Source: Bradyrhizobium sp. 200
Lineage (GTDB): Bacteria; Pseudomonadota; Alphaproteobacteria; Rhizobiales; Xanthobacteraceae
Assembly: GCF_023100945.1 (NCBI RefSeq)
Contig: NZ_CP064689.1
Span: forward strand, 1,780,001-1,844,000
DNA length: 64,000 nt
Direction: 5' to 3'
The translations under genes were made by a program, and so were the position numbers. Below the pieces are notes generated by a model. That model saw only the letters and a list, made by a program, of their open reading frames with translations. It was not told the origin of the DNA and searched no databases. This document shows, piece after piece, positions 55,122 through 63,335 of this stretch (position 1 is its first letter; the number at the start of each line of letters is the position of its first letter).

Positions 55122-55218
55122 TCGCAGTGTCGCACCGCTGTGTTCCACGCGAAACGCGTGGAACACTTGTTGAAGTGCCGGGTTTTCTCCTTGCGTTTCT
55201 GAAATGAGGAGAACCGAT

Positions 55219-55752
55219 ATGTTAACGAAAACTGCCGTTGCCGGCCTCGCGGCTTCCGCGCTGCTGGCGAGTGTCGCATTCGCGCAAAGTCCTTCGGCAA
55301 CGACTGACCGCGCCACCACCGCCGCGCCTGCGGCGGCGTCCGATACGTCGTCGTTCAAGGGTAACTGGCGGGCTTCGAAGCTGGTCGGCCTGAACGTGTA
55401 CAACGATAGCAACGAAAGCCTCGGATCGATCAACGATCTCCTGACCGACAAGAGCGGCGACATCAAGGGCGTGGTGATCGGCGTCGGCGGCTTCCTTGGC
55501 GTCGGCGAGCATCTGGTCGCGGTGCCCATCGACAAGGTGAAGTTCGTCGACGAGCCGATTGCCTATACCAGCACCTCGAGCGCGCCGGCCTCCGGTGGCG
55601 CAAGGCCCACGACAGGCACGGGTACGACGACGGGCGCTGCGCCGGCCGCGGCTCCCCCGAAGAAGAATCCGTGGTATCCGGATCACGCCGTGTTCAGCGC
55701 GACAAAGGATCAGCTCAAGTCGATGCCGGAGTTCAAGTACTCGACCGAGTAA
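55219..55752 (+). CDS. Exported PRC-barrel protein
   Basis: 177 residues from ATG 55219, behind AGGAGAACCGAT. A signal peptide (MLTKTAVAGLAASALLASVAFA) precedes a Thr/Ala-rich segment, then a PRC-barrel domain: GLNVYNDSNESLGSINDLLTDK in outline and GVGGFLGVGEHLVAVPIDKV. The tail has a Pro/Thr/Gly linker and DHAVFSATKDQLKSMPEF. The motif GGFLGxG...LxPxP is shared with the upstream gene. A very strong terminator follows. Confidence 0.88.
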   Translation: MLTKTAVAGLAASALLASVAFAQSPSATTDRATTAAPAAASDTSSFKGNWRASKLVGLNVYNDSNESLGSINDLLTDKSGDIKGVVIGVGGFLGVGEHLVAVPIDKVKFVDEPIAYTSTSSAPASGGARPTTGTGTTTGAAPAAAPPKKNPWYPDHAVFSATKDQLKSMPEFKYSTE

Positions 55753-55783
55753 GGCCGCGGTCTCAGGCGACCAGGCTTTCTCA

Positions 55784-55818
55784 AAATGGCCGGACGGCGT
55801 GATGCCGTCCGGCCATTT
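55784..55818 (+). terminator. Strong intrinsic terminator
   Basis: A perfect 15-bp stem (AAATGGCCGGACGGC / GCCGTCCGGCCATTT) with a five-base loop and a T-rich tail (GATTTT). Confidence 0.9.
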
Positions 55819-55953
55819 GATTTTGGAAAATGCCGGTTCGCGTAATGGTGCAGCGCATCCTATTCACGATGCGCTTCCCGATGTTAGGTTGTATTGCGGC
55901 AGGAGCATCTGCGTCCTGCCTTGCATGGACTCTTGCATCAACGGGAGGACGAC

Positions 55954-56166
55954 ATGGCTGAGAGTGTCTACAAGGTCATCGAGCTGATCGGCACCAGCAA
56001 GGAATCCTGGGAGAAGGCCGCCGCCGCGGCGGTCAGCCGCGCCGGAAAATCCTTGCGCGATCTCCGTGTCGCCGAGGTCGTCAAGCTCGATCTGCAACTG
56101 GACGCCAAGGGCGAGGTCGAGGCGTACCGCGCCAAGGTGAACGTCTCGTTCAAGTTCGAGGATTAG
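55954..56166 (+). CDS. Dodecin family flavin-storage protein
   Basis: 70 residues; ATG 55954 with CGGGAGG upstream. The family pattern is clear: VYKVIELIGTSKESWEKAAAAAV, then RDLRVAEVVKLDLQLD with the KGEVEAYRAKVNVSFKFE ending. Dodecins assemble as 12-mers that bind flavins (in the bacterial type FMN, FAD or CoA) in stacked pairs. Monocistronic. Confidence 0.93.
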   Translation: MAESVYKVIELIGTSKESWEKAAAAAVSRAGKSLRDLRVAEVVKLDLQLDAKGEVEAYRAKVNVSFKFED

Positions 56167-56180
56167 CCCGCAGTCTTGAG

Positions 56181-56261
56181 CCGTCATTGCGAGCGAAGCG
56201 AAGCAATCCATCTTTCCCCGCGGCGACACATGAATTGCTTCGCTTACGCTCGCAATGACGG
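56181..56261. repeat. Dispersed palindromic repeat, GTCATTGCGAGCGAAGCG type, copy 3
   Basis: CCGTCATTGCGAGCGAAG ... ACGCTCGCAATGACGG. The inner right arm reads TGAATTG instead of TGGATTG. It starts 15 bp after the dodecin stop. Confidence 0.85.
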
Positions 56262-56283
56262 TGTGAGACTGCGTTGCACGTCG

Positions 56284-57852
56284 TCACAGCGCCGGCAGCG
56301 CAGTCACATAGACATTAATTGTCCCTTCGGCTTCGGCGATGACGCGCAGCGTTTTTGAATCGAAGGCGACGCCGGCGAGGCGCAGCTTGCTGATCTCGGC
56401 CGAGACCCGCAGGCCGTCCTCGTTCTTCTGGAAATCGGCGATCACGGCCGCAATCTTTTTCTGGGCGTTGGCGGCGAACGGCTTGAGGTCGACGGTCGCC
56501 TTTTCCGCCAGTGTCTTCTGCAAATGCGGGATGGCCGCGCGCGCCGCGGCGCCGAGCAGGCCGAAGGCGGCTTCCGACTCGACGGCGAGCTCGATGTCGG
56601 TCAGCCGCAGCGTCTGCTCGGCCTGATCGAGCACCGGCCTTCCCCAGATATGCACATTGGCCTCGCCGCCGAGGCCCAGGAAGCTCTTCTTCTCCTTCGC
56701 GCTCACCAGAAGCGAAATTAGCAGGCGATTGCCCGACGCCGCGACGCTGGCGCGCTTGACGGTGACGTCGACGGAGCCGGAGCCATCTTCCGGAAAAGTC
56801 TTTCCGGCGAACTGCGCTTCCACGATTTTGTTGATCTCGGTGAAGGGCATGTCGATGGGAACGCCGATCGCGACCCGCCCCGGCGTTGGCGGCACGATGA
56901 CGATCTCGGCGGGGAACGGGCAGGACGGCTTGGTCTCGGCCGGCGTGATCCGGGTCTCCGCCTCGATGCCGAGCGTCAGCGTAAGGTTCGAAGCATCGAC
57001 ACGCGGCTGCGCGGCAATTGCCCGGATGGGGCGCAATTCCAGCCACAGCGTCGGCATCGTCGAACCCGCCGTGGTGCCTTGCAGCGGGATCGAGCGGCAG
57101 GCCTTGGCCCATTGCGTCCGCGCGTTCTGCTCGAAGGTCGGATCGTTGCGCATTCGCGCTTGCACCAGCGCAATCTGCTCGGCGACATTCTTGTCGATCA
57201 ATGGCTTTACCTGCGCGGGCACGTTGACGCGCGCGCCCGCCACGGCAAGGCTGGTATCGCCGAGATTGACCTGCGCCGCCAAATTCGGATCGATGCGCCA
57301 GTTCGCGGCGATCTTCGGCCGCGCTGATATGACGACGTTGCCCTTGATCTCGGCGCTGGCGTTGAGGTTCTTGATGTTCACGCTGCCGATCTGCTTGGCG
57401 ACGTTGCCGCCGAGCAGGCCACCGAGCGCGTCGCCGACCGCGCCCGTCGCCTTCGCCGACAGCGAACCGGTTACGTTCAGTGTGCCCGTCAGCGGCGTCG
57501 CCAGCGACAGCACGTCCTGCGCGCCGGTCGCGTTGATCGGTCCGCGCGAGGCGGTCCAGCCGATATCGGCGTTCTGCAGGATCTGCGAGATCGGATTGTC
57601 GGCCTTGCCGTTAAAGGAACGCGGCGCGCCGCGATCGGCGGCGTCGCGGATCGCCGCCAGCGTCACCGCAATCGGCGCCATCACGGTGGATGCGCGCGCC
57701 GCCGGCGGCAGCGGCGGCAATTGGGCGAGCGGGGGCGGCCGGTTCGTGGCGCGCGGCGCGACGAAGTCCATGACCTTCAGGCTGGCTACAAACGAGACGA
57801 TGACGACCGCGAGCGCAATCAAAATCGTCTTCAGATGCATCGGCAGACGCAT
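56284..57852 (-). CDS. DUF4403 family membrane-anchored protein
   Basis: 522 residues from ATG 57852, behind GGGGGGAC. One N-terminal membrane helix (TILIALAVVIVSFVASLKVMDFV) is followed by about 480 residues outside the cytoplasm, built of repeated beta/helix units: LSLATPLTGTLNVTGSL, NVVISARPKIAANWRIDPNL, LLISLLVSAKEKKSFLGLGG in outline. The C-terminal half resembles TULIP-like lipid-binding folds that are proposed for DUF4403. Function unknown; lipid transport across the periplasm is an inference from the fold. Confidence 0.8.
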   Translation of the reverse strand: MRLPMHLKTILIALAVVIVSFVASLKVMDFVAPRATNRPPPLAQLPPLPPAARASTVMAPIAVTLAAIRDAADRGAPRSFNGKADNPISQILQNADIGWTASRGPINATGAQDVLSLATPLTGTLNVTGSLSAKATGAVGDALGGLLGGNVAKQIGSVNIKNLNASAEIKGNVVISARPKIAANWRIDPNLAAQVNLGDTSLAVAGARVNVPAQVKPLIDKNVAEQIALVQARMRNDPTFEQNARTQWAKACRSIPLQGTTAGSTMPTLWLELRPIRAIAAQPRVDASNLTLTLGIEAETRITPAETKPSCPFPAEIVIVPPTPGRVAIGVPIDMPFTEINKIVEAQFAGKTFPEDGSGSVDVTVKRASVAASGNRLLISLLVSAKEKKSFLGLGGEANVHIWGRPVLDQAEQTLRLTDIELAVESEAAFGLLGAAARAAIPHLQKTLAEKATVDLKPFAANAQKKIAAVIADFQKNEDGLRVSAEISKLRLAGVAFDSKTLRVIAEAEGTINVYVTALPAL

Positions 57853-57949
57853 CGTCCCCCCAGATCCCAAATGAATCGCCCCACAACATTTTACAGCGGC
57901 GGCGAGGGCCACGCCACTGCGCAATAGGGCTGGCATCATATCAATGCAG

Positions 57950-57978
57950 AGCGGCCCCGGCGAATGCCGGGACCGCTT
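57950..57978 (-). terminator. Terminator-like hairpin of the second L,D-transpeptidase gene
   Basis: AGCGGCCCCGGC and GCCGGGACCGCT with a GAAT loop and one mismatched pair, 25 bp past the L,D-transpeptidase stop on the minus strand. Confidence 0.6.
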
Positions 57979-58002
57979 CTCACATTAAGAAACGCTAATG
58001 AT

Positions 58003-58686
58003 CTAGCGGATGGTCGGGCCGAGATCGGCGCGGCGATCCGTCATCGGCAGCACGATCACCTTGGTTCCGACGCTGACCCGCGAATAGAGATCCTTGACGT
58101 CTTCATTGGTGAGGCGGAGGCAGCCCGAGGAAACCCGGGTGCCGATCGTCTCCGGCGCGTTGGTGCCGTGGATGCGATAGATGGTGCCGCCGAGATACAT
58201 CGCGCGGGCGCCGAGCGGGTTGCCGGGGCCGCCGGCCATGTGGCGCGGCAGATAGGGCTGGCGGGCGATCATCTCCGGGGGCGGGGTCCAGGCCGGCCAT
58301 TCGGCCTTGCGGGTGATGGTCTGCGTGCCCGACCAGGTGAAGCCGTCGCGGCCAATGCCGATGCCGTAGCGCATCGCCTGGCCATTGCCGAGCACGAGAT
58401 AGAGATAGGTGTTCGGGGTATCGATGATGATCGTGCCCGGCGCCTCGCGGGTCGGGTAGCTCACGACCTGGCGGCGTAGGCGCGCCGGCAGCTCGACCGA
58501 GCGGTCTTCTTCATCCTGGGGCACAGCCTGCACCGGCGGCGGGGCTGTTTCGATCTGCGGCAGGAAAAACGGAAGCAGCGGCAGCGGAGCCGCGGCGGCG
58601 GGTGCGGAAAATGCGGTCGCGCCGATCGCCAGCGCACCAAAAACGGCGGCAGCAATGCGGGTGTTCAGCTTCAATGAATAAAACAT
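58003..58686 (-). CDS. L,D-transpeptidase (short, YkuD domain)
   Basis: 227 residues; ATG 58686 follows AGGGGACGACC. A signal peptide ends at about residue 33 (FSAPAAAA). The YkuD domain fills the C-terminal half: TPNTYLYLVLGNGQAMRYGIGIG, RIHGTNAPETIG and SSGCLRLTNED with the catalytic Cys. In rhizobia such enzymes make 3-3 crosslinks typical of polar growth, and may link outer-membrane proteins to peptidoglycan. It is one of two in this window. Confidence 0.93.
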   Translation of the reverse strand: MFYSLKLNTRIAAAVFGALAIGATAFSAPAAAAPLPLLPFFLPQIETAPPPVQAVPQDEEDRSVELPARLRRQVVSYPTREAPGTIIIDTPNTYLYLVLGNGQAMRYGIGIGRDGFTWSGTQTITRKAEWPAWTPPPEMIARQPYLPRHMAGGPGNPLGARAMYLGGTIYRIHGTNAPETIGTRVSSGCLRLTNEDVKDLYSRVSVGTKVIVLPMTDRRADLGPTIR

Positions 58687-58851
58687 TGGTCGTCCCCTGT
58701 TCTACGCCCAGTCGCGCTGTTTTCAGCGCGTCGTTGGGCAAACGTGTACAGGTGAACCGTTTCAGGACATTTGCACGAAATCGCCAAAATGGTTTCGTCG
58801 CGTTAGGGAATTGTTTCGTCCGTGTTTCGCGGCAGGGTTAAGAACTGGTTC

Positions 58852-58954
58852 TCAGGCTCGGACGTATCCAGCCAGCCCGTTCCACAACAGCTTTGTCGCG
58901 GTGACGACCAGAATGGCATAGTAGGCGCGGTAGAGCACGCGCTGGTCGAGGCAA
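58852..58954 (-). pseudogene. C-terminal remnant of a TauE/SafE-like membrane protein
   Basis: In one minus-strand frame the sequence reads LDQRVLYRAYYAILVVTATK and then LLWNGLAGYVRA followed by TGA (58854-58852). This is the last helix and tail typical of sulphite-exporter TauE/SafE proteins. In-frame stop TAA lies two codons before, and no upstream part is present; the adjacent sequence belongs to the TAXI gene end. The rest of the gene has been deleted. Confidence 0.65.
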
Positions 58955-58995
58955 ACTTACTAGAACGATGGAAAGCCAGCCGACCCGGATCGGGC

Positions 58996-60393
58996 CTAGC
59001 CGGCGCGCATCCGCGGCACGCCGACCCCGCCCGCGCCGAGCACGGCGCGGCGGTCGGCGACCGCATGGTGGAATTGTTCGAGCGTCAGCGCGATCACCGA
59101 CAGATCGCTTTCCTCGACGGTGCCGTCGTCATAGCAATCCAGCGTCTCGCGCAACATGCCGTCGGCCGCGCTTTGCATTTCGGCCAGCTCTTCCGGCGTT
59201 TCGGCCTTCCTCACCCTGGAAATCAGCTCGAGCAAATGATCGCGATGGGCAATGTATTGCTCGCGCTCGTCCTTGTTCCAGTAATGCTTCAGCCAGGCGC
59301 CGGCCGATCCCAGGCCCGAGAGGATCAGGACCGCGAACCAGATGTAGTCGGTGTATTTTTCGAGGAACGTTCGCTCGTTGCCGTCGATATAGGCCGCAGC
59401 TCCCGCATGCGCCGGCAACGCAGCATCCTTGTCGGTATCGGGCTTTTCGATCTGCGAGGCGGTCGGCAATTCGCGCGCGAGCGGCTGACGATTCGTGAAG
59501 AGCTGGCGGGCGAAGGCAGCGACCGCCGTGTCCGACAATGATTTCGGTGCGATGATCAGGTGGTTGACGGCAACCGTGTCGACCTTGTCTTCCGGCCGCT
59601 GCGGCGAGGAGCCGAAGATGCTGGCGGGAATTTCCTCGGATTCGTAGATCGGATTTTTCTTGGCGATCGCATCGGCGACGTCGATCGGAAGGAATTTCGG
59701 CTCGCCGCGGGCCACAGCCGTCGCCGCGATCGCATCCACGGTGATCTTGCTCTTGAGCGGGCCGACGGCCATGAAGGCGTCGATCGACTGGTCGCGCGCC
59801 ATTTCGCCGATCTTGTCAGTGGCGAACTGGCTGATCGTGACCTTGTCGGGATTGATGCCGGACTCTTTCAGGACATTACGCAGCAACGTGACATTGGCCT
59901 GCGTCCGCCCGATCACGCCGACGCGGTGGCCGGCGAGTTCGTCGAGACTCTTGATCTTGGGGGTCGGCTGCTTCCTCGAGCCTTTGGCGGGAAGGCCCGA
60001 AGGCGCCCACAGCACGACGACATTCTTGCGCAGGATGGCGACCGACTCGGCGTTCTCCGGCAGGTTCAGGTCGCCGCGCGCCACCGCGAGGTCGGCCTTT
60101 CCGGCCGCGAACAACGCGATGCTCTCCGTCGTTCCTTCCGTCGTCACCACCGACAGCCGCACCGGACTGCTATCGCGCGCAAACGTCTGCGCCATCAACT
60201 GGACCAGTTTCTGGTCCTCGCTGCCGGCAGGCCCCACCGCAATCCGCAGCGTCGTCGGCCGCAGCACGTAATACAGCGTGCCGGCGGCAACGCCGAATGC
60301 GAGCATGCCGACGGCAAGGATCAGAAGCGCGTAGCTCCGCCGCTGCCGCCGCCGGCGGGATCGTGCAGGATTGTCGTTCGGGTCTGACATCAT
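58996..60393 (-). CDS. Membrane-anchored TAXI-family solute-binding protein
   Basis: 465 residues. An N-terminal membrane helix (about residues 20-43) follows a very basic start (SRRRRQRRS), so it is an anchor rather than a cleaved signal. The TAXI/NMT1 domain follows (LRIAVGPAGSEDQKLVQLMAQ; AGHRVGVIGRTQANVTLLRNVL; IGEMARDQSIDAFMAVGP). A second helix at about residues 355-378 (YIWFAVLILSGLGSAGAWLKHYW in outline) leads to a 90-residue cytoplasmic helical tail. No TRAP permease is encoded nearby. It may be a sensor or a scaffold rather than a transporter subunit. Confidence 0.85.
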   Translation of the reverse strand: MMSDPNDNPARSRRRRQRRSYALLILAVGMLAFGVAAGTLYYVLRPTTLRIAVGPAGSEDQKLVQLMAQTFARDSSPVRLSVVTTEGTTESIALFAAGKADLAVARGDLNLPENAESVAILRKNVVVLWAPSGLPAKGSRKQPTPKIKSLDELAGHRVGVIGRTQANVTLLRNVLKESGINPDKVTISQFATDKIGEMARDQSIDAFMAVGPLKSKITVDAIAATAVARGEPKFLPIDVADAIAKKNPIYESEEIPASIFGSSPQRPEDKVDTVAVNHLIIAPKSLSDTAVAAFARQLFTNRQPLARELPTASQIEKPDTDKDAALPAHAGAAAYIDGNERTFLEKYTDYIWFAVLILSGLGSAGAWLKHYWNKDEREQYIAHRDHLLELISRVRKAETPEELAEMQSAADGMLRETLDCYDDGTVEESDLSVIALTLEQFHHAVADRRAVLGAGGVGVPRMRAG

Positions 60394-60521
60394 TCTGTCA
60401 CGTTACCTGAAAAGCGTGGAGATGGGTTTAAAAAACAACCTTACAGAACGATGACGTCATACGCCTGAAATATCCATGTCCCAACGTCGGACTCAAGAAT
60501 CATTCCTCTCGGGTCCGGGAC

Positions 60522-61577
60522 ATGAAGATATTGATTGCGACCGATGCGTGGCATCCGCAGGTGAACGGCGTCGTTCGTACGCTGACCTCGCTGGCGCGTA
60601 GCGCCGCCGCGCTTGGCGCCGACATCAGCTTCCTCACGCCGGACGGATTTCCGTCGATGGCGTTGCCGACCTATCCTGGCTTGCGCATCGCGCTGCCGAA
60701 CCGGCGTGAGATCGCGCGGCGGATCGAGGAAGCTGCGCCGGACGCCGTCCACATCGCGACCGAAGGGCCGATCGGCTGGATGGTGCGCGCCTATTGCCGC
60801 CGCCGCAAGCTGGCGTTTACGACGTCCTATACGACGCGCTTTCCGGAATACATCGCCGTCCGCACCGGGCTCCCGGCAGGCGTCGGCTACGCCGTGCTGC
60901 GGCACTTTCATGCCGCGTCTTCCACCACCATGGTCGCTACCGATTCGTTGCGGCAGGAACTCGGCGCGCGCGGTTTCCGCAAGCTCGGTTTCTGGACGCG
61001 CGGCGTCGACACTGAACTTTTCAACCCGGACACGCGAGCGACGCTCGATCTGCCGCGGCCGATCTTCATGACGATGGGCCGCGTCGCGGTGGAAAAGAAT
61101 CTCGAAGCATTCCTGTCGCTCGACCTGCCGGGATCGAAAGTGGTCGTCGGCGACGGGCCGCAGAAGGCGCAACTCACCAGACAATACGCTGACGCGATTT
61201 TCCTCGGCGAGAAGAAGGGCGCCGACCTGACCGCGCATCTTGCCGCCGCCGACGTCTTCGTGTTTCCGAGTCTCACCGATACGTTCGGCGTCGTTCAGCT
61301 CGAGGCACTGGCCTGCGGTACACCGGTCGCGGCGTTCCCGGTCACCGGCCCTAAGGATGTCATCGCCGATCATCCGATCGGCGCCATCGACACCGATCTG
61401 CGCAGCGCGTGCCTGCGCGCACTGACGATGTCGCGCGAAGTCTGCCGGAATTTTGCGCTGTCGCGTTCCTGGGAGAACAGCGCGCGGCAGTTCATCGGCA
61501 ATCTGACCGCGCTGCAGCCGAGCCGCGCGCTGCGGCCGGTGCGCCGTGCGCCCGCCGCGAGCGCCGTGCAGGGTTGA
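60522..61577 (+). CDS. Family 4 glycosyltransferase, probably lipid-directed
   Basis: 351 residues, GT-B fold. The N-terminus has the nucleotide-independent acceptor motif DAWHPQVNGVVRTL typical of mannosyl/glucosyl transferases acting on diacylglycerol or phosphatidylinositol. The donor side has FMTMGRVAVEKNLEAFL and the E-x7-E element in FGVVQLEALACGTPVAAF. It precedes a phospholipid methyltransferase by about 60 bp and a membrane protein, so I infer that it builds a membrane glycolipid. It is divergent from the TAXI gene. Confidence 0.87.
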   Translation: MKILIATDAWHPQVNGVVRTLTSLARSAAALGADISFLTPDGFPSMALPTYPGLRIALPNRREIARRIEEAAPDAVHIATEGPIGWMVRAYCRRRKLAFTTSYTTRFPEYIAVRTGLPAGVGYAVLRHFHAASSTTMVATDSLRQELGARGFRKLGFWTRGVDTELFNPDTRATLDLPRPIFMTMGRVAVEKNLEAFLSLDLPGSKVVVGDGPQKAQLTRQYADAIFLGEKKGADLTAHLAAADVFVFPSLTDTFGVVQLEALACGTPVAAFPVTGPKDVIADHPIGAIDTDLRSACLRALTMSREVCRNFALSRSWENSARQFIGNLTALQPSRALRPVRRAPAASAVQG

Positions 61578-61634
61578 GTTACGAAAGTTCGACCGTAAAA
61601 ACCAGTCATACGCGTAAGACGAGAAGGCAGAACC

Positions 61635-62324
61635 ATGGCAGACATTATCAAGCTTGACGGCAGCAGGACCCTGGATTTCGACCGCGAAATGGTCGAGCAG
61701 GCCTATGATCGCTGGGCGCCGGTATACGACCTTGTGTTCGGGGGCGTGTTCAGCAAGGGCCGCAAGGCGGCGATTGCGGCGACCAACAAGATCGGCGGCC
61801 GCGTGCTCGAGGTCGGCGTCGGCACCGGCATTTCGCTGCCGCAATACGCGCCGCATCTGCGCATCTTCGGCACGGACATTTCCGAAGCGATGCTGCAGAA
61901 GGCGAAGAAGCGCGTCGACGAGCTCGGCCTGAAGAATGTCGAGGGCCTCGCCGTGATGGACGCGGAGAAGCTCGAGTTCCCCGACGATTCGTTCGACGTC
62001 GTGATGGCGCAATATGTCGTCACTGCGGTGCCGAACCCGGAAAAGGCGCTCGACGAATTCGCCCGTGTGCTGCGGCCCGGCGGCGAACTCATCATCCTGA
62101 CCCGCGTCAGCGCCGATGCCGGCATGCGCCGCTTCATCGAGCAGCGCCTGCAGCCGGTGGTGCGTCCGCTCGGCTTCCGTACCGCCGAGTTCGCCTGGTC
62201 GCGTTATGCGCAATGGCTGGCGGGCGCGCACGGCATCGAGCTGGCGGAGCGCCGCCTGGTGCCGCCGCTCGGCCACTTCTCCCTGGTACGCTTCCGCAAG
62301 GTCGATGTAGCCGCGGCTGCGTAG
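61635..62324 (+). CDS. pmtA: Phosphatidylethanolamine N-methyltransferase, Rhodobacter type
   Basis: 229 residues. A class I SAM-dependent methyltransferase with motif I VLEVGVGTG at residues 57-65 and post-I FGTDISEAM. AYDRWAPVYDLVFGGVFSKGR is the segment shared by Rhodobacter sphaeroides PmtA and its relatives, which methylate phosphatidylethanolamine stepwise to phosphatidylcholine. UbiE-like enzymes are the nearest alternative. It is in a row with a glycolipid-type glycosyltransferase and a membrane protein. Confidence 0.75.
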   Translation: MADIIKLDGSRTLDFDREMVEQAYDRWAPVYDLVFGGVFSKGRKAAIAATNKIGGRVLEVGVGTGISLPQYAPHLRIFGTDISEAMLQKAKKRVDELGLKNVEGLAVMDAEKLEFPDDSFDVVMAQYVVTAVPNPEKALDEFARVLRPGGELIILTRVSADAGMRRFIEQRLQPVVRPLGFRTAEFAWSRYAQWLAGAHGIELAERRLVPPLGHFSLVRFRKVDVAAAA

Positions 62325-62446
62325 CACGCAGCCTTTGACATTGCGTCATCGCGTCGCTGCAAGCCGTCACATGTCAACATCATGATGTCACATGCCGGAC
62401 ATCGAATCCCGATAAACACAAACACGAAAGAATTTGGGGGTATAGA

Positions 62447-63064
62447 ATGATCAAGAACTTCCTGCAGGAACTGCGAACCCAGCGCTGGGACGACCATCGC
62501 TACTATCACCACAGCCGTATTAACCAATCGCTGCACTTCGTCAGCGCCGCGAGTTTCCTGTTCGCCTATGCGATGCTGTTCTTCGATCCCGTGGTGTCGG
62601 CGCTGGTCGGCTGGCTGGTGTCGATGACGACGCGTCAGGCCGGCCACTTCTTCTTCGAGCCGCGCGGCTACGACCACGTCAACCAGGCGACCCACGAGCA
62701 CAAGGAAGAGATCAAGGTCGGCTACAACCTGCAGCGCAAGATCGTGCTGATGACGATCTGGGCGCTGTCGCCGCTGGTCCTGTATCTCGATCCGACGCTG
62801 TTCGGATTGTTCGAGCCCTGGACCTCGACGGCTGACTTCATGCGCCAGGTTGCCAAGGTCTGGCTGGCGGTCGGCATCGGCGGGCTGCTGTTCCGCACCG
62901 TCCATCTGTTCTTCATCCGCGACGTCGAGACCGGTTTGGTCTGGATGACGAAGATCCTGACCGACCCCTTCAGCGATCTCAAACTGTACTACAAGGCGCC
63001 GTTGGCGCTGATGAAGGGCGAACTAATCGACCCGGGCCTCGAGAAGCACGTCAAGCACGCGTGA
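62447..63064 (+). CDS. Multi-pass membrane protein with Mpo1-like His motifs
   Basis: 205 residues; ATG 62447 behind GGGGGTATAGA. Three or four membrane segments (FVSAASFLFAYAMLFF; VVSALVGWLVSMTTRQ; IVLMTIWALSPLVLYL; VWLAVGIGGLLFRTVHLFF). Conserved-looking His lie on the cytoplasmic side: RYYHHSRINQSLHFV, QAGHFFFEPRGYDHVNQATHEH in outline. Their spacing (HxxN, then GHFFFEP) recalls the DUF962/Mpo1 family of 2-hydroxy-fatty-acid dioxygenases. This match is by eye. It ends the lipid-type cluster. Confidence 0.65.
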   Translation: MIKNFLQELRTQRWDDHRYYHHSRINQSLHFVSAASFLFAYAMLFFDPVVSALVGWLVSMTTRQAGHFFFEPRGYDHVNQATHEHKEEIKVGYNLQRKIVLMTIWALSPLVLYLDPTLFGLFEPWTSTADFMRQVAKVWLAVGIGGLLFRTVHLFFIRDVETGLVWMTKILTDPFSDLKLYYKAPLALMKGELIDPGLEKHVKHA

Positions 63065-63082
63065 GTGTTGGGTTACGGAAGA

Positions 63083-63185
63083 CGTCATGCCCGGGCTTTG
63101 TCCCGGGCATTCACGTTCTTGGACGTCAGCAATAAGTGATGCCGGTAGAAAGACGTGGGTGGCCGGGACAAGTCCGGCCATGACG
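63083..63185. repeat. Dispersed palindromic repeat, GTCATGCCCGGG type
   Basis: CGTCATGCCCGGGCTTTG at the left and GTCCGGCCATGACG at the right. The arms GCCCGGGCTTTGTCCCGGGC and GGCCGGGACAAGTCCGGCC and the inner CACGT/ACGTG pair give the same three-armed fold as other families. A half element may be at 45475-45497. Confidence 0.8.
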
Positions 63186-63210
63186 AGAGAGAAGAAAGTA
63201 ATTGTGAGGT

Positions 63211-63295
63211 CGTCATTGCGAGCGAAGCGAAGCAATCCACCTATCCGCGCGGGGATAGATGGATTGCTTCGTCGCTTCGCTCCTCGCAATGACGG
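63211..63295. repeat. Dispersed palindromic repeat, GTCATTGCGAGCGAAGCG type, copy 4
   Basis: CGTCATTGCGAGCGAAGC ... CTCCTCGCAATGACGG, nearly identical at both ends to copy 1 at 13792-13875. It is placed in tandem with the repeat at 63083-63185. Confidence 0.85.
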
Positions 63296-63335
63296 AGCGG
63301 CCAGCCCGGTTGTGATGATTGTCGAAAGCGCGCCT

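Noticed and set aside
60441..62327. 628-codon minus-strand frame across the glycosyltransferase and pmtA
   Set aside because: It spans two genes with clear catalytic motifs on the plus strand and the gap between them; its translation is Arg/His-rich without any fold pattern.
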